Assembly (NCBI GenBank): GCA_002825465.1
Contig: PJER01000086.1
Coordinates: 1 to 8,540 of the forward strand
Direction: 5' to 3'
DNA length: 8,540 bases
DNA from: Candidatus Thorarchaeota archaeon MP8T_1
GTDB taxonomy: Archaea; Asgardarchaeota; Thorarchaeia; Thorarchaeales; Thorarchaeaceae
The position numbers were made by a program, and so were the translations under genes. Below the pieces are notes generated by a model. It was not told the DNA's origin. It made no database searches and saw only the letters and a list, made by a program, of their open reading frames with translations. Positions 1 through 6,630 of the stretch are shown here, piece by piece. The number at the start of each line of letters is the position of its first letter. Within the stretch, counting starts at the first letter, position 1.

Positions 1-105
1 AGTCGAGAGCATATCACCATCAGAGATGCAGGTCACTTTCTTCAAGAGGACAAGAGTGAGGAACTATCACATCTCATACTGGAATTCATTCAGGAGGGAA
101 AATAG
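1..105 (+). CDS. alpha/beta-hydrolase, C-terminal fragment
   Basis: This is the last 34 codons of a plus-strand gene that begins outside the window; the frame opens at base 1 and ends in TAG, followed directly by a second in-frame TAG. The residues include DAGHFLQED, with the His and flanking Gly-His typical of the catalytic histidine turn of alpha/beta-hydrolases, then an amphipathic helix ending LILEFIQEGK. The GHFLQED form with a following Glu-Leu is what haloalkane dehalogenase-like and related hydrolases usually show. The nucleophile and acid are outside the window, so the substrate is unknown. It converges on the DUF35 gene with 108 bp between them. The hydrolase fold is fairly secure; the dehalogenase-like subgroup is only a guess. 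Confidence 0.62.
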   Translation, partial: SREHITIRDAGHFLQEDKSEELSHLILEFIQEGK

Positions 106-213
106 TAGACGCAACGAATTCGCTATTGAGACTTGGCATTCGAATTAATCAACCAATCCAGACACTTCTAAGATAACCAGTTTGAAGTGGGTAAAGCATG
201 TACTACCCGATTT

Positions 214-603
214 CTATAAAGGTCTAAAGGCTAAGTAAGTGGCTCCAGATTTGCCCCTAGCGTAGTCTAGTTTGAGGTCTATGCCAAGTTTAACCTCTTG
301 AGGTTTAAGAGGATCAAATCCCAGAAGACGTGCACTTACTCGAGTACCTTCAGGAAGCTCGACAATCGCCACATAATAGGGAGCCTCATCAGCAAACTGA
401 TCGGGTGCGACATGGATGACTGTGAAAGAAACAAGTTTTCCCTTTCCACTAATGTCACCCCAAGTCATGTTACTGCTACCGCAGCTATAGCACGACCCAG
501 ATGGAGGAGCAATGATCGCTCCACAATCTACGCATTTGTACGCTCTAAAATTACCTTCTTCAATATTCTTGAGGTATGCTTCTATTGAAGGCTTTTCACT
601 CAT
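214..603 (-). CDS. DUF35 Zn-ribbon/OB-fold acyl-CoA-binding partner of thiolase
   Basis: This 129-aa protein has the two-part layout of the DUF35 family: an N-terminal helix (about 4-20), a rubredoxin-like zinc ribbon with C24xxC27 and C38xxC41, and an OB-fold from about 50 to the end, including FTVIHVAP and YVAIVELPEG. In characterised archaeal thiolase/HMG-CoA-synthase complexes the DUF35 subunit bridges the enzymes and helps form a shared CoA site; in SCP2-thiolase operons it is a routine partner. Here its ATG overlaps the thiolase TGA (ATGA), and an AGGAGG Shine-Dalgarno at 612-617 lies inside the thiolase end, so translation is coupled and a stable complex is likely. No HMG-CoA synthase lies beside it, which argues for a role in acyl-CoA breakdown or synthesis rather than mevalonate production; that part is inference. 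Confidence 0.9.
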   Translation of the reverse strand: MSEKPSIEAYLKNIEEGNFRAYKCVDCGAIIAPPSGSCYSCGSSNMTWGDISGKGKLVSFTVIHVAPDQFADEAPYYVAIVELPEGTRVSARLLGFDPLKPQEVKLGIDLKLDYARGKSGATYLAFRPL

Positions 604-1772
604 ACGTCAGCCCTCCTCATTATATTCACTACACAAGTGGCTCCTGTGCCACCAAAATTATGCATTATTGCAGTATCATGGTTGGAAACTTGATTCGGTC
701 CACCGTCACCAATTAGCTCTCTATAACAGACAACAGCTTGCTTGACACCAGTTGCGCCAACAGGGTGTCCCACTGCTTTCAAACCACCCATTGGATTGAT
801 AGGTTTGTCACCATCAAGAGCAGTAATACCATCACGAACAGCCTTTGCGCCTTCACCTGGTTTAAAGAATCCAATATCCTCACTAGCAATAATCTCAGCG
901 ATAGTGAAACAATCATGAACGACTGCGAAATCCATGTCTTTTGGTTCTAGTCCAGCCATTTTGTATGCCTGTCGACTCGCATCAACTGTCGCACTGAAGC
1001 TGGTTAATTCTGAGCGGTCACACAGGTTCATCGACGCTGAAGCCTGCCCTGTACCAGTTATCTTGACAGGGAGATCCGTGTACTGCTTTGCCTTTTCACT
1101 TGATGTAAGAACGAGTGCAGCAGCACCATCAGAGATTGGTGAACAATCAAACAGTTTGAGAGGCCAAGCAACATATCGAGGGGTCAGAGCCTTCTCCAGA
1201 GTAATCTCCTTCTGAAATTGAGCCAATGGATTAGTCGCAGCATTCTTGTGTGCCTTCACAGCTACTAATGCAAGATCCTCTTCCGTGGTTCCATACTTCT
1301 GCATATGTGCAACAGCAGCTATAGCAAAGACACCTGGGAAGGTTAGACCAATACTGGATTCAAATTGATCATCTGCTGCAGCTGCGAGCGCCTCTGTGAC
1401 TTTACTAGTTGTCACGGAGGTCATTTTCTCAACACCAGCAACAAGAACTGTGTCATAGATTCCAGATTCAATTGCCATTACTGCAGCTCGTAGAGCTGTT
1501 GCACCCGACGCACATGCGTCCTCGTGGCGTGTTGCAGGTATGCCCTTCAGACCTGCAAAATCAAGTAAGAGGGGTGCTGTATGTCCTTGATGAACCAACA
1601 TCTCAGGGATGAAACTCCCAATGAAAGCTGCTTGAATATCCTTCTTGGGTATTCCTGCATGGATTGTTGCTTTGTCAACAGCTTCAGCGAACATTTCTCT
1701 CATTGTGACACCTGTGAGAGCTCCAAACTTCGTCTGTGCTGCACTAACTATGTTCGTGTTATCTAGGGGCAA
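600..1772 (-). CDS. SCP2-type thiolase (acetyl-CoA acetyltransferase family)
   Basis: The 390-aa length and motifs fit a thiolase of the SCP2/SCPx class, which condenses or cleaves beta-ketoacyl-CoA in the cytoplasm. The nucleophile is C87 in HEDACASGATAL. The usual NEAF is replaced by HDCF at 286-289, and the GHP histidine is H336 in GGLKAVGHPVGATG. The C-terminal CxG cysteine is absent (NFGGTGAT at 372-379), as in SCP2 thiolases, where the HDCF cysteine (C288) is thought to take the acid/base role. The start is TTG at 1772. The first strand NIVSAAQTKFG sits where thiolases normally begin, and a GAGGTG site lies 10 nt upstream. An upstream ATG at 1809 is out of frame and ends after 16 codons. 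It is co-transcribed with the DUF35 gene. Chain-length preference cannot be read. Confidence 0.93.
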   Translation of the reverse strand: MPLDNTNIVSAAQTKFGALTGVTMREMFAEAVDKATIHAGIPKKDIQAAFIGSFIPEMLVHQGHTAPLLLDFAGLKGIPATRHEDACASGATALRAAVMAIESGIYDTVLVAGVEKMTSVTTSKVTEALAAAADDQFESSIGLTFPGVFAIAAVAHMQKYGTTEEDLALVAVKAHKNAATNPLAQFQKEITLEKALTPRYVAWPLKLFDCSPISDGAAALVLTSSEKAKQYTDLPVKITGTGQASASMNLCDRSELTSFSATVDASRQAYKMAGLEPKDMDFAVVHDCFTIAEIIASEDIGFFKPGEGAKAVRDGITALDGDKPINPMGGLKAVGHPVGATGVKQAVVCYRELIGDGGPNQVSNHDTAIMHNFGGTGATCVVNIMRRADV

Positions 1773-1782
1773 CTGCTGATTC

Positions 1783-1788
1783 CACCTC
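1783..1788 (-). promoter_or_regulatory. Shine-Dalgarno site fixing the thiolase TTG start
   Basis: On the minus strand this reads GAGGTG, 10 nt before the TTG at 1772. It supports TTG as the true thiolase start, since no in-frame ATG lies close upstream. Confidence 0.55.
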
Positions 1789-1817
1789 TTCTACAGTAGC
1801 TCGAGCCATGAAAACAG

Positions 1818-1826
1818 CTATAAAAA
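1818..1826 (-). promoter_or_regulatory. TATA-box candidate for the thiolase-DUF35 unit
   Basis: The minus strand reads TTTTTATAG. An archaeal start about 26 bp downstream would fall near 1796, giving a leader of about 24 nt that holds the GAGGTG site but leaves out the out-of-frame ATG at 1809. The fit between box, leader and TTG start is the main support; no transcription data are available. Confidence 0.5.
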
Positions 1827-1890
1827 CTATGATGAAAGGTGCAGATTTTCAGTAATCAGTCAAATAGCGAAGATAAATCACTACTCCGAA

Positions 1891-1900
1891 GAGATAATAA
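1891..1900 (+). promoter_or_regulatory. weak TATA-like element for acyl-CoA dehydrogenase
   Basis: The sequence GAGATAATAA lies about 38 bp before the ATG at 1934. A start near 1921 would give a short leader that just includes the GTGAT ribosome site at 1924-1928. A second AT-rich run (AGATAAATCA, 1871-1880) is an alternative. The 1773-1933 region therefore carries back-to-back promoters for the thiolase and dehydrogenase, which could be co-regulated. Confidence 0.28.
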
Positions 1901-1933
1901 GTCACCAATTGAGGGGGCTGTGCGTGATTGGCT

Positions 1934-3136
1934 ATGGACTTTTCACTATCTGATAAGGAAGAGAAGCTTTGGGAGAGAGCCAAGGCATTCGCTATGGAGA
2001 ATATTACGCCACGTGCCATGGAATTAGAGAAACGAGACGAGTTTCCAAAGGAGGTCGTTCAGAAAGCCTTTGAGGCAGGACTCATGAACCTTCACATTCC
2101 GACAGAAGCAGGAGGACCCGGGCTATCTTTAGTATCAGAGACCTTAGTCTCAGAAGCTACCGGGTATGGCTGTGCAGGAATAGCAACAACGGTTATGTGT
2201 AACAACCTTGCATTTGCACCACTTGTGATAGCTGCATCCACAGAACAGCTTCAGACGTATGTCGAACCTCTAATTACGGGGAAAGAAGTCAAGTTTGGTG
2301 CTTTCTGCTTGACTGAGCGCGTCGCAGGTTCAGATGCAGGAGCTGTAGCTACACGCGCCGAACGAGATGGCGATGAGTACATAATCAATGGTGTAAAATG
2401 CTTCATAACAAATGCACCGCAAGCATCACTCTTCACAGTCTTTGCCTCTACTCAACCAGAACTCAAACACAAAGGTCTCTCAGTGTTCATGGTTCCAAAG
2501 AGCAAGGCAGTAAAGATTGGTCTAATTGAGAAGAAGATGGGTCAGAAGAACTCTGTTCAGAGCGAAGTAATCTTTGATGATGCTAGAATTCCAAAGGAGT
2601 GTCTTGTGGGCAAGGAAGGTGAAGGCTTCAAGATTGCCATGCAGACGCTTGATAAAACGCGCGCAGGGATAGCAGCAATTGCTACAGGTGTGGCACAACG
2701 GGCTGTCGATGAGGCTGCGAAATTTGCCAATATTAGACACCAATTTGGTCAGCCAATTGGCAGTTTTCAAGGCATCAGCTTCATGCTAGCAGATATGGAG
2801 GCAAGAACCGAAGCGGCAAGGCATCTGACACATTATGCAGCGTGGTTGGCGGATCATGGCGTTCGTAACTCCAAGGAGTCCGCAGTCGCTAAATTCTTCG
2901 CATCAGATGCCGCAATGCAGAATGCTGTCGATGCGGTTCAAATCATGGGTGGGTATGGGTACCTTTCGGAATATCCAGCTGAGAAACTCATGAGAGATGC
3001 AAAGCTCCTGCAGATCTATGAGGGAACGAATCAAGTCCAGCGTCTTGTTGCTGGTGGTGTCGTTCTCAAAGAAAGTGCAAATATGGATACGGGATTCCAC
3101 GTAAAGTATGATGGGCGCGATGCTCCACTGATGTGA
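1934..3136 (+). CDS. acyl-CoA dehydrogenase
   Basis: This 400-aa FAD enzyme removes two hydrogens from the alpha and beta carbons of an acyl-CoA and passes electrons to ETF, which is not in the window. Domains in order: N-terminal helical domain (about 4-115), middle beta domain with the flavin signature LTERVAGSD (126-134), and C-terminal helical domain with RHQFGQPI (268-275) and QIMGGYGY. The catalytic base is E363 in IYEGTNQVQR, the position used by short- and medium-chain enzymes rather than the shifted site of isovaleryl or long-chain types. I chose ATG 1934 over TTG 1928: the protein then starts MDFSLSD, as family members do, and GTGAT at 1924-1928 sits 5 nt upstream. A tail of about 20 residues follows the fold. 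It is divergent from the thiolase, with which it plausibly shares a beta-oxidation role. Confidence 0.95.
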   Translation: MDFSLSDKEEKLWERAKAFAMENITPRAMELEKRDEFPKEVVQKAFEAGLMNLHIPTEAGGPGLSLVSETLVSEATGYGCAGIATTVMCNNLAFAPLVIAASTEQLQTYVEPLITGKEVKFGAFCLTERVAGSDAGAVATRAERDGDEYIINGVKCFITNAPQASLFTVFASTQPELKHKGLSVFMVPKSKAVKIGLIEKKMGQKNSVQSEVIFDDARIPKECLVGKEGEGFKIAMQTLDKTRAGIAAIATGVAQRAVDEAAKFANIRHQFGQPIGSFQGISFMLADMEARTEAARHLTHYAAWLADHGVRNSKESAVAKFFASDAAMQNAVDAVQIMGGYGYLSEYPAEKLMRDAKLLQIYEGTNQVQRLVAGGVVLKESANMDTGFHVKYDGRDAPLM

Positions 3137-3149
3137 TTCCAGAGGGATA

Positions 3150-3193
3150 ACTGGCAGCATTTCTACTAGCCAGTCATCCTTGGTCTTCTTTTT
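3150..3193 (+). terminator. hairpin plus T-tract after acyl-CoA dehydrogenase
   Basis: ACTGGC at 3150-3155 pairs perfectly with GCCAGT at 3169-3174 around a 13-nt loop, and a T-rich run (TTCTTTTT) follows at 3186-3193. The T-run is the element that matters most for archaeal termination. It starts 13 bp after the dehydrogenase stop codon and separates that gene from the nitroreductase unit. Confidence 0.5.
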
Positions 3194-3227
3194 CAATAGA
3201 TTGTGTTAATGAGTTACTTACTTAAGT

Positions 3228-3237
3228 GTGAATAAAT
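3228..3237 (+). promoter_or_regulatory. TATA-like element for the nitroreductase unit
   Basis: GTGAATAAAT lies after the terminator and about 35-44 bp before the TTG start at 3272. A start near 3258 would give a short leader carrying GGAGA (3259-3263). The match to a TATA box is only moderate. Confidence 0.3.
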
Positions 3238-3271
3238 CAGGCCAGAGTATCGATGACTGGAGAATCCCACC

Positions 3272-4021
3272 TTGGAAGATAACGAAACAATCAAGGTAAT
3301 CAAGAATCGTCGTGCAATTCGAGACTATGATACATCAAGAGATGTATCTGACGATTTGATCTACAAGATCATAGAAGCTGGTGGCTATGCGCCAAGCGCT
3401 GAAAACCAACAGCCCTGGAGAATTATTGTAATTCGTGACAAGAAACTACAGGAATTCATCGGGCAAATTGCTGTGGACCGTACAGTTCTACTATTTGGCC
3501 GAGCCACTCCGCGGGAGGAGCTGGAACGGAGACTGAGTTATATTGAGTCGAAGGCAAGCCTTGAGCGAACGATAGACATACTCATCTCTGGACAACGATT
3601 TGAGTATATCAAGGGCAATTCGGAATCAAATGGCGCACCGGTACTGCTTGTTCTTGCAGTTGACCAAACTCATGTTGGCAATTCTCAGCCTACCTTAAGA
3701 GGCACTGGTGGAGTATATGGATGGTCAGGCCCAAGACATGCTGTCATTGCAGGTTCGATGATGTTAGAAAACATGGCCTTAGCTGCGGCAGCAATGGGTA
3801 TTGGCAGCTGTGTATCTTCGGTTCAGCTTGACCACTTCGATGATGTCGGTGCTATCTCAGAGAAGCTAGGTATACCATTCCCACACTGGGTACCGATTCT
3901 CTGTCTTACTCTTGGATATGCAAAATACGAAAGAACTCTTGGACCGCCAAGACAAGGTCCGGAAGAAATTGCATTTCTCAATAAATGGGGACAGCCTTTT
4001 GTGAAGGAGGGCAAGAAATGA
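3272..4021 (+). CDS. nitroreductase-family FMN oxidoreductase
   Basis: This 249-aa protein shows the nitroreductase fold signatures. RRAIRDYD (13-20) is the N-terminal FMN-phosphate contact. APSAENQQPW (40-49) is the second FMN loop. The long helix with MLENMALAAAAMGIGSC (164-180) and the strand LCLTLGYA (210-217) complete the core. The family reduces nitro groups, quinones, enones or halogenated rings with NAD(P)H, and some members do quite different chemistry, so the substrate is open. A charged segment at about 68-120 between the FMN loops and the core is long. The start is TTG: the usual position before the helix leading to RR, with GGAGA at 3259-3263 eight bases upstream. The ATG at 3252 is out of frame and stops after nine codons. 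Its TGA overlaps the next gene's ATG, so the two are translationally coupled. Confidence 0.88.
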   Translation: MEDNETIKVIKNRRAIRDYDTSRDVSDDLIYKIIEAGGYAPSAENQQPWRIIVIRDKKLQEFIGQIAVDRTVLLFGRATPREELERRLSYIESKASLERTIDILISGQRFEYIKGNSESNGAPVLLVLAVDQTHVGNSQPTLRGTGGVYGWSGPRHAVIAGSMMLENMALAAAAMGIGSCVSSVQLDHFDDVGAISEKLGIPFPHWVPILCLTLGYAKYERTLGPPRQGPEEIAFLNKWGQPFVKEGKK

Positions 4022-4566
4022 ACGACCTAGATGTTCTTAGGAAGAGCTTTGTTGCATTCATTGATGGATTATGGTGGGGACTTCGTGACAACACTGGAGC
4101 CCTCTCGATGTATGAGGGATACAGTCGTGGTTTCAAACAGATGGGAAAAGAGCTTGCGGAGATTATAGGTGGAGAAGGCTCTGAAAAGGCAGCTGAGATT
4201 GCTGGAAAGATTCTTGGAGCAATGGGACTTGATGTTGAAGTTACAAAGAACGAGATAATCATCAAATCATGCCCAATTTGGAACCGCATCCTAGAGAGGG
4301 GTCTCGAGTTTTCATTTCATGTGGAAGAGATTTGCTGGATGCCACTCCTAGAAGGCATTGGAGAGAAGACAGGTGCTACTCCAATCTTCGATAGTTCCCT
4401 TAGACTCATTCATATCGAACACACGAAGATAGACCACAAAAAGGCTCGAGCGAAAATTGCGTTTGAAAAAGGCGACATCAGCAAAGAAGACTACGATAAG
4501 CAAATAGTTATCCTCGAAAAAAGTCTAGAGAGTACTGCAAAATACGGCCATTATCGATTTGAATAA
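4018..4566 (+). CDS. unassigned 182-aa protein, possible small-ligand-binding domain
   Basis: I do not recognise a family with confidence. Residues 1-70 look helical and rich in Gly and Ala (KELAEIIGGEGSEKAAEIA). A beta segment follows at about 71-84, then SCPIWNRILERGLE (84-97) with C85, and HVEEICWMPLLEGIGEKTGA (101-120) with C106. The layout resembles V4R/4-vinyl-reductase or amino-thiazoline-hydrolase-like ligand-binding domains, but I cannot confirm either. Near the end, EKGDISKEDYDKQI (150-163) looks like the short SHOCT-type helical hairpin. ATG 4018 is preferred over ATG 3985 because it gives the ATGA overlap with the nitroreductase stop and has GGAGG at 4006-4010, 7 nt upstream. There is no signal peptide or membrane segment, so it is cytoplasmic. 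It sits between a flavoprotein and an acyl-transfer synthase and probably serves the same pathway. Confidence 0.75.
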   Translation: MNDLDVLRKSFVAFIDGLWWGLRDNTGALSMYEGYSRGFKQMGKELAEIIGGEGSEKAAEIAGKILGAMGLDVEVTKNEIIIKSCPIWNRILERGLEFSFHVEEICWMPLLEGIGEKTGATPIFDSSLRLIHIEHTKIDHKKARAKIAFEKGDISKEDYDKQIVILEKSLESTAKYGHYRFE

Positions 4567-4599
4567 TTCCCCTCGAAAGATCATAGGTAGGTGAAGTGT

Positions 4600-5865
4600 A
4601 TGGAAACACTTGAGAAGGCAGGATTGGCTGTCAATTATAACAAAATACCGAGTACAAAACCAAAGAGCCTTCCAGAAAAAGTATTCATCTGGGATGAAAC
4701 CCTGAGAGATGGCGAACAGACTCCAGGAGTAGCTTTGACAATCGATGAGAAGATTGAGATTGCCAAAATGCTAGATGAAATAGGAACAGCCATTGTTGCT
4801 GTAGGCTTCCCAGCTGTAGGTGAGGCAGAAAAAAAGGCTGTTGCGGCGATAGCCAAAGAAGGTCTCTCTAATGCAAGTGTTGCAGCACCTGCAAGAGCTG
4901 TAATTCAAGATCTTGATGCCTGTATCCAAGCAGATGTCAACGAGGTTCCAATCTTTATTGCAACCTCTGATTTTAGACTCAAGTATCAGCTAAGAATGAC
5001 TCGTGAGGAAGTCTTGAATCGGCTTACTGAGTGCATACAATACGGAAAAGAACATGGTCTTGTAATAGACTACATTGCAGAAGATTCAACAAGAAGCAAC
5101 ATGGCATTTCTCTGCAAAGCATATCAAACAGCAATCGATGCAGGTGCAGACAAGATTTGCATCGCAGATACTGTGGGATTCGTGCGTCCTGAAGTCATGA
5201 AATACATAACTCGCGAAGTCAAATCACGCTTATGGTCTAAGAGCAAATACAAAGTGCCTATAGCAGTTCATTGCCATGATGATTTTGGACTAGCTACTGC
5301 CAACACTCTTGCCGCTGTGGAGGAGGGTGTCACATTTCCACAAGTGTGCGTCAATGCCTATGGCGAACGCGCGGGGAACGCAGCATTCGAGGAAATCGTG
5401 ATGGCACTTGAAGAGCTGTATGGAACTGATACAGGGATTCAGACAGAAAAACTCTACCAGCTCTCCAGACTTGTAGAGAAGAATTTCGTTATACCTTTGC
5501 CCCTACACAAGGCCATCAGTGGAGATAACGCATTCACACACTCTAGTGGAATACATTCTCATGGGCAGTTGACACATTCCATGACCTATGAGCCAATTAG
5601 TCCCTCAAAAGTTGGCCGTAGGAGAGAGTTTCACCTTGGAAAATTCGTCGGGCGACATTTTGTCGAGTACCTGTTGAAGATGGGTGGGGTAAAATCAACT
5701 CCTGAGCAGGCTAGAGAGATTACAGATCGCGTCAAAAAGACTCACGAAGATAAGAAGAAACTTCAGTCGCGTGTTGCATTTGACAAGATCAAAGATGAGC
5801 TTCGTGGCCTCAGAACAGGGGTATCAGAGCGCGAGTTTTGGGAAATCGTCTTTGAAGTAGTCTAA
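4600..5865 (+). CDS. homocitrate/2-isopropylmalate/citramalate synthase-family enzyme
   Basis: This 421-aa protein belongs to the DRE-TIM (HMGL-like) acyl-transferases that condense acetyl-CoA with a 2-oxo acid. The signature WDETLRDGEQTPG carries R36 and D37. Metal-ligand histidines H225 and H227 lie in HCHDDFGLATANT, followed by GERAGNAAFEE with N260; EDSTRS and IADTVGF are also present. THSSGIHSHG (313-322) lies in the C-terminal subdomain. It ends about 100 residues after that, so the leucine-feedback domain of canonical LeuA is missing. The usual GKHSG is replaced by GKFVGRH (347-353). Homocitrate, isopropylmalate, citramalate and Re-citrate synthase all remain possible. ATG 4600 is chosen over GTG 4591 because AGGTGA at 4589-4594 sits 5 nt before it. 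The 33-bp gap from the 182-aa gene has no terminator, so it is the third gene of that unit. Confidence 0.9.
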   Translation: METLEKAGLAVNYNKIPSTKPKSLPEKVFIWDETLRDGEQTPGVALTIDEKIEIAKMLDEIGTAIVAVGFPAVGEAEKKAVAAIAKEGLSNASVAAPARAVIQDLDACIQADVNEVPIFIATSDFRLKYQLRMTREEVLNRLTECIQYGKEHGLVIDYIAEDSTRSNMAFLCKAYQTAIDAGADKICIADTVGFVRPEVMKYITREVKSRLWSKSKYKVPIAVHCHDDFGLATANTLAAVEEGVTFPQVCVNAYGERAGNAAFEEIVMALEELYGTDTGIQTEKLYQLSRLVEKNFVIPLPLHKAISGDNAFTHSSGIHSHGQLTHSMTYEPISPSKVGRRREFHLGKFVGRHFVEYLLKMGGVKSTPEQAREITDRVKKTHEDKKKLQSRVAFDKIKDELRGLRTGVSEREFWEIVFEVV

Positions 5866-6615
5866 TCACTCTTTTGTGCTCTTGGGGAGACCTCTTGCAG
5901 TACGATAGCGCATGAGTACACCAAGATCCATCAAAATGACAGCAACTAGAAACAAAAAGGCAAAATTAACGAGTAAGATGGTTTCTGTTGGACCTGTCAC
6001 AGGATTTAGACCTGAAAGCCAATGACCCGTCATATACCAATAAAAAACCTCAAGGATGAGAAACACTGTGGCTACAAGTAGTGAGAATTGGATACCTGTA
6101 CGAAATAGGAGTGTAGCTCTTGAACTATTTTGAGTGACTCTACTCAAATTACCTAGAGCCCTTTTATCCTCAAGTCTTACAAAGTGACCTTCCGAGATCT
6201 GAATTCTGACAAACTCCTCGACGTTTGACAGATTGATTTCAGATAGCGGCTTTGTGATGAATGTGGCTCTGAGAAACTTGAACGCGGCACCCCCACTTAG
6301 TAGAGTGAGAACAGCTATAACGATGAAGACAACTGCTATCTGCCATAGTGCGAAGAGTGCTAGAGCAGCAACAAGCACAATAAACATAGCAATGAGCCCA
6401 CATACACTTCCAGCACTCTCAACACCTCCCTCAAAGAGGAACCCGAGGCGCCTCATCACACCCAGGCTAATCCAAGTAGAGTAATAATCGTCGTTGGATA
6501 GGCCTAGCGTTTCCGTAATCGTCTTACCGACATCATCCTTCTTTCCCCCATAGACTGTAATGGATGTCTTCAGAATAACCTTATCATCGGACGTGTTATT
6601 CCCTTCTGAGCTCAT
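5866..6615 (-). CDS. four-helix membrane protein, function unknown
   Basis: I recognise no family. The 249-aa protein starts with about 65 polar residues, then has two adjacent hydrophobic helices (about 69-90 and 91-109). A soluble loop of about 60 residues, including EEFVRIQISEGHFVRLEDKR, is followed by two more helices (about 173-196 and 212-234). A short basic tail (MRYRTARGLPKSTK) suggests both ends face the cytoplasm. A longer reading from ATG 6711 is possible, but ATG 6615 has a strong GGAGG at 6626-6630, 10 nt upstream, and leaves 117 bp for a divergent promoter; the extra 32 residues include the ribosome site itself in translation. There are no catalytic motifs and no signal peptide. 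Its TGA directly abuts the synthase TAA at 5865. It could be a sensor or an assembly factor, but nothing in the sequence settles this. Confidence 0.72.
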   Translation of the reverse strand: MSSEGNNTSDDKVILKTSITVYGGKKDDVGKTITETLGLSNDDYYSTWISLGVMRRLGFLFEGGVESAGSVCGLIAMFIVLVAALALFALWQIAVVFIVIAVLTLLSGGAAFKFLRATFITKPLSEINLSNVEEFVRIQISEGHFVRLEDKRALGNLSRVTQNSSRATLLFRTGIQFSLLVATVFLILEVFYWYMTGHWLSGLNPVTGPTETILLVNFAFLFLVAVILMDLGVLMRYRTARGLPKSTKE

Positions 6616-6625
6616 CCAATCAATT

Positions 6626-6630
6626 CCTCC
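6626..6630 (-). promoter_or_regulatory. Shine-Dalgarno site that sets the membrane-protein start
   Basis: The minus strand reads GGAGG 10 nt before ATG 6615. No comparable site precedes the alternative ATG at 6711, so the shorter protein is preferred. Confidence 0.6.

Noticed and set aside
117..146. AATTCG/CGAATT inverted repeat after the hydrolase gene
   Set aside because: Only a 6-bp AT-rich stem with an 18-nt loop and no T-run; a chance match of this kind is expected.
189..208. GGGTA/TACCC hairpin between convergent genes as a two-way terminator
   Set aside because: A 5-bp stem with no T-tract on either strand; too weak to call.
298..1766. Plus-strand open frames inside the thiolase and DUF35 genes
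   Set aside because: They lie opposite well-supported coding sequence, have low-complexity or Ser/Cys-rich translations and lack ribosome sites.
1761..1809. Possible frameshift joining the ATG at 1809 to the thiolase frame
   Set aside because: The thiolase already starts at its normal family position, and a TATA box and ribosome site explain the TTG start, so no broken gene is needed.
3985..4017. Earlier ATG for the 182-aa protein
   Set aside because: It has no ribosome site and overlaps the nitroreductase more deeply; ATG 4018 has GGAGG and an ATGA overlap.
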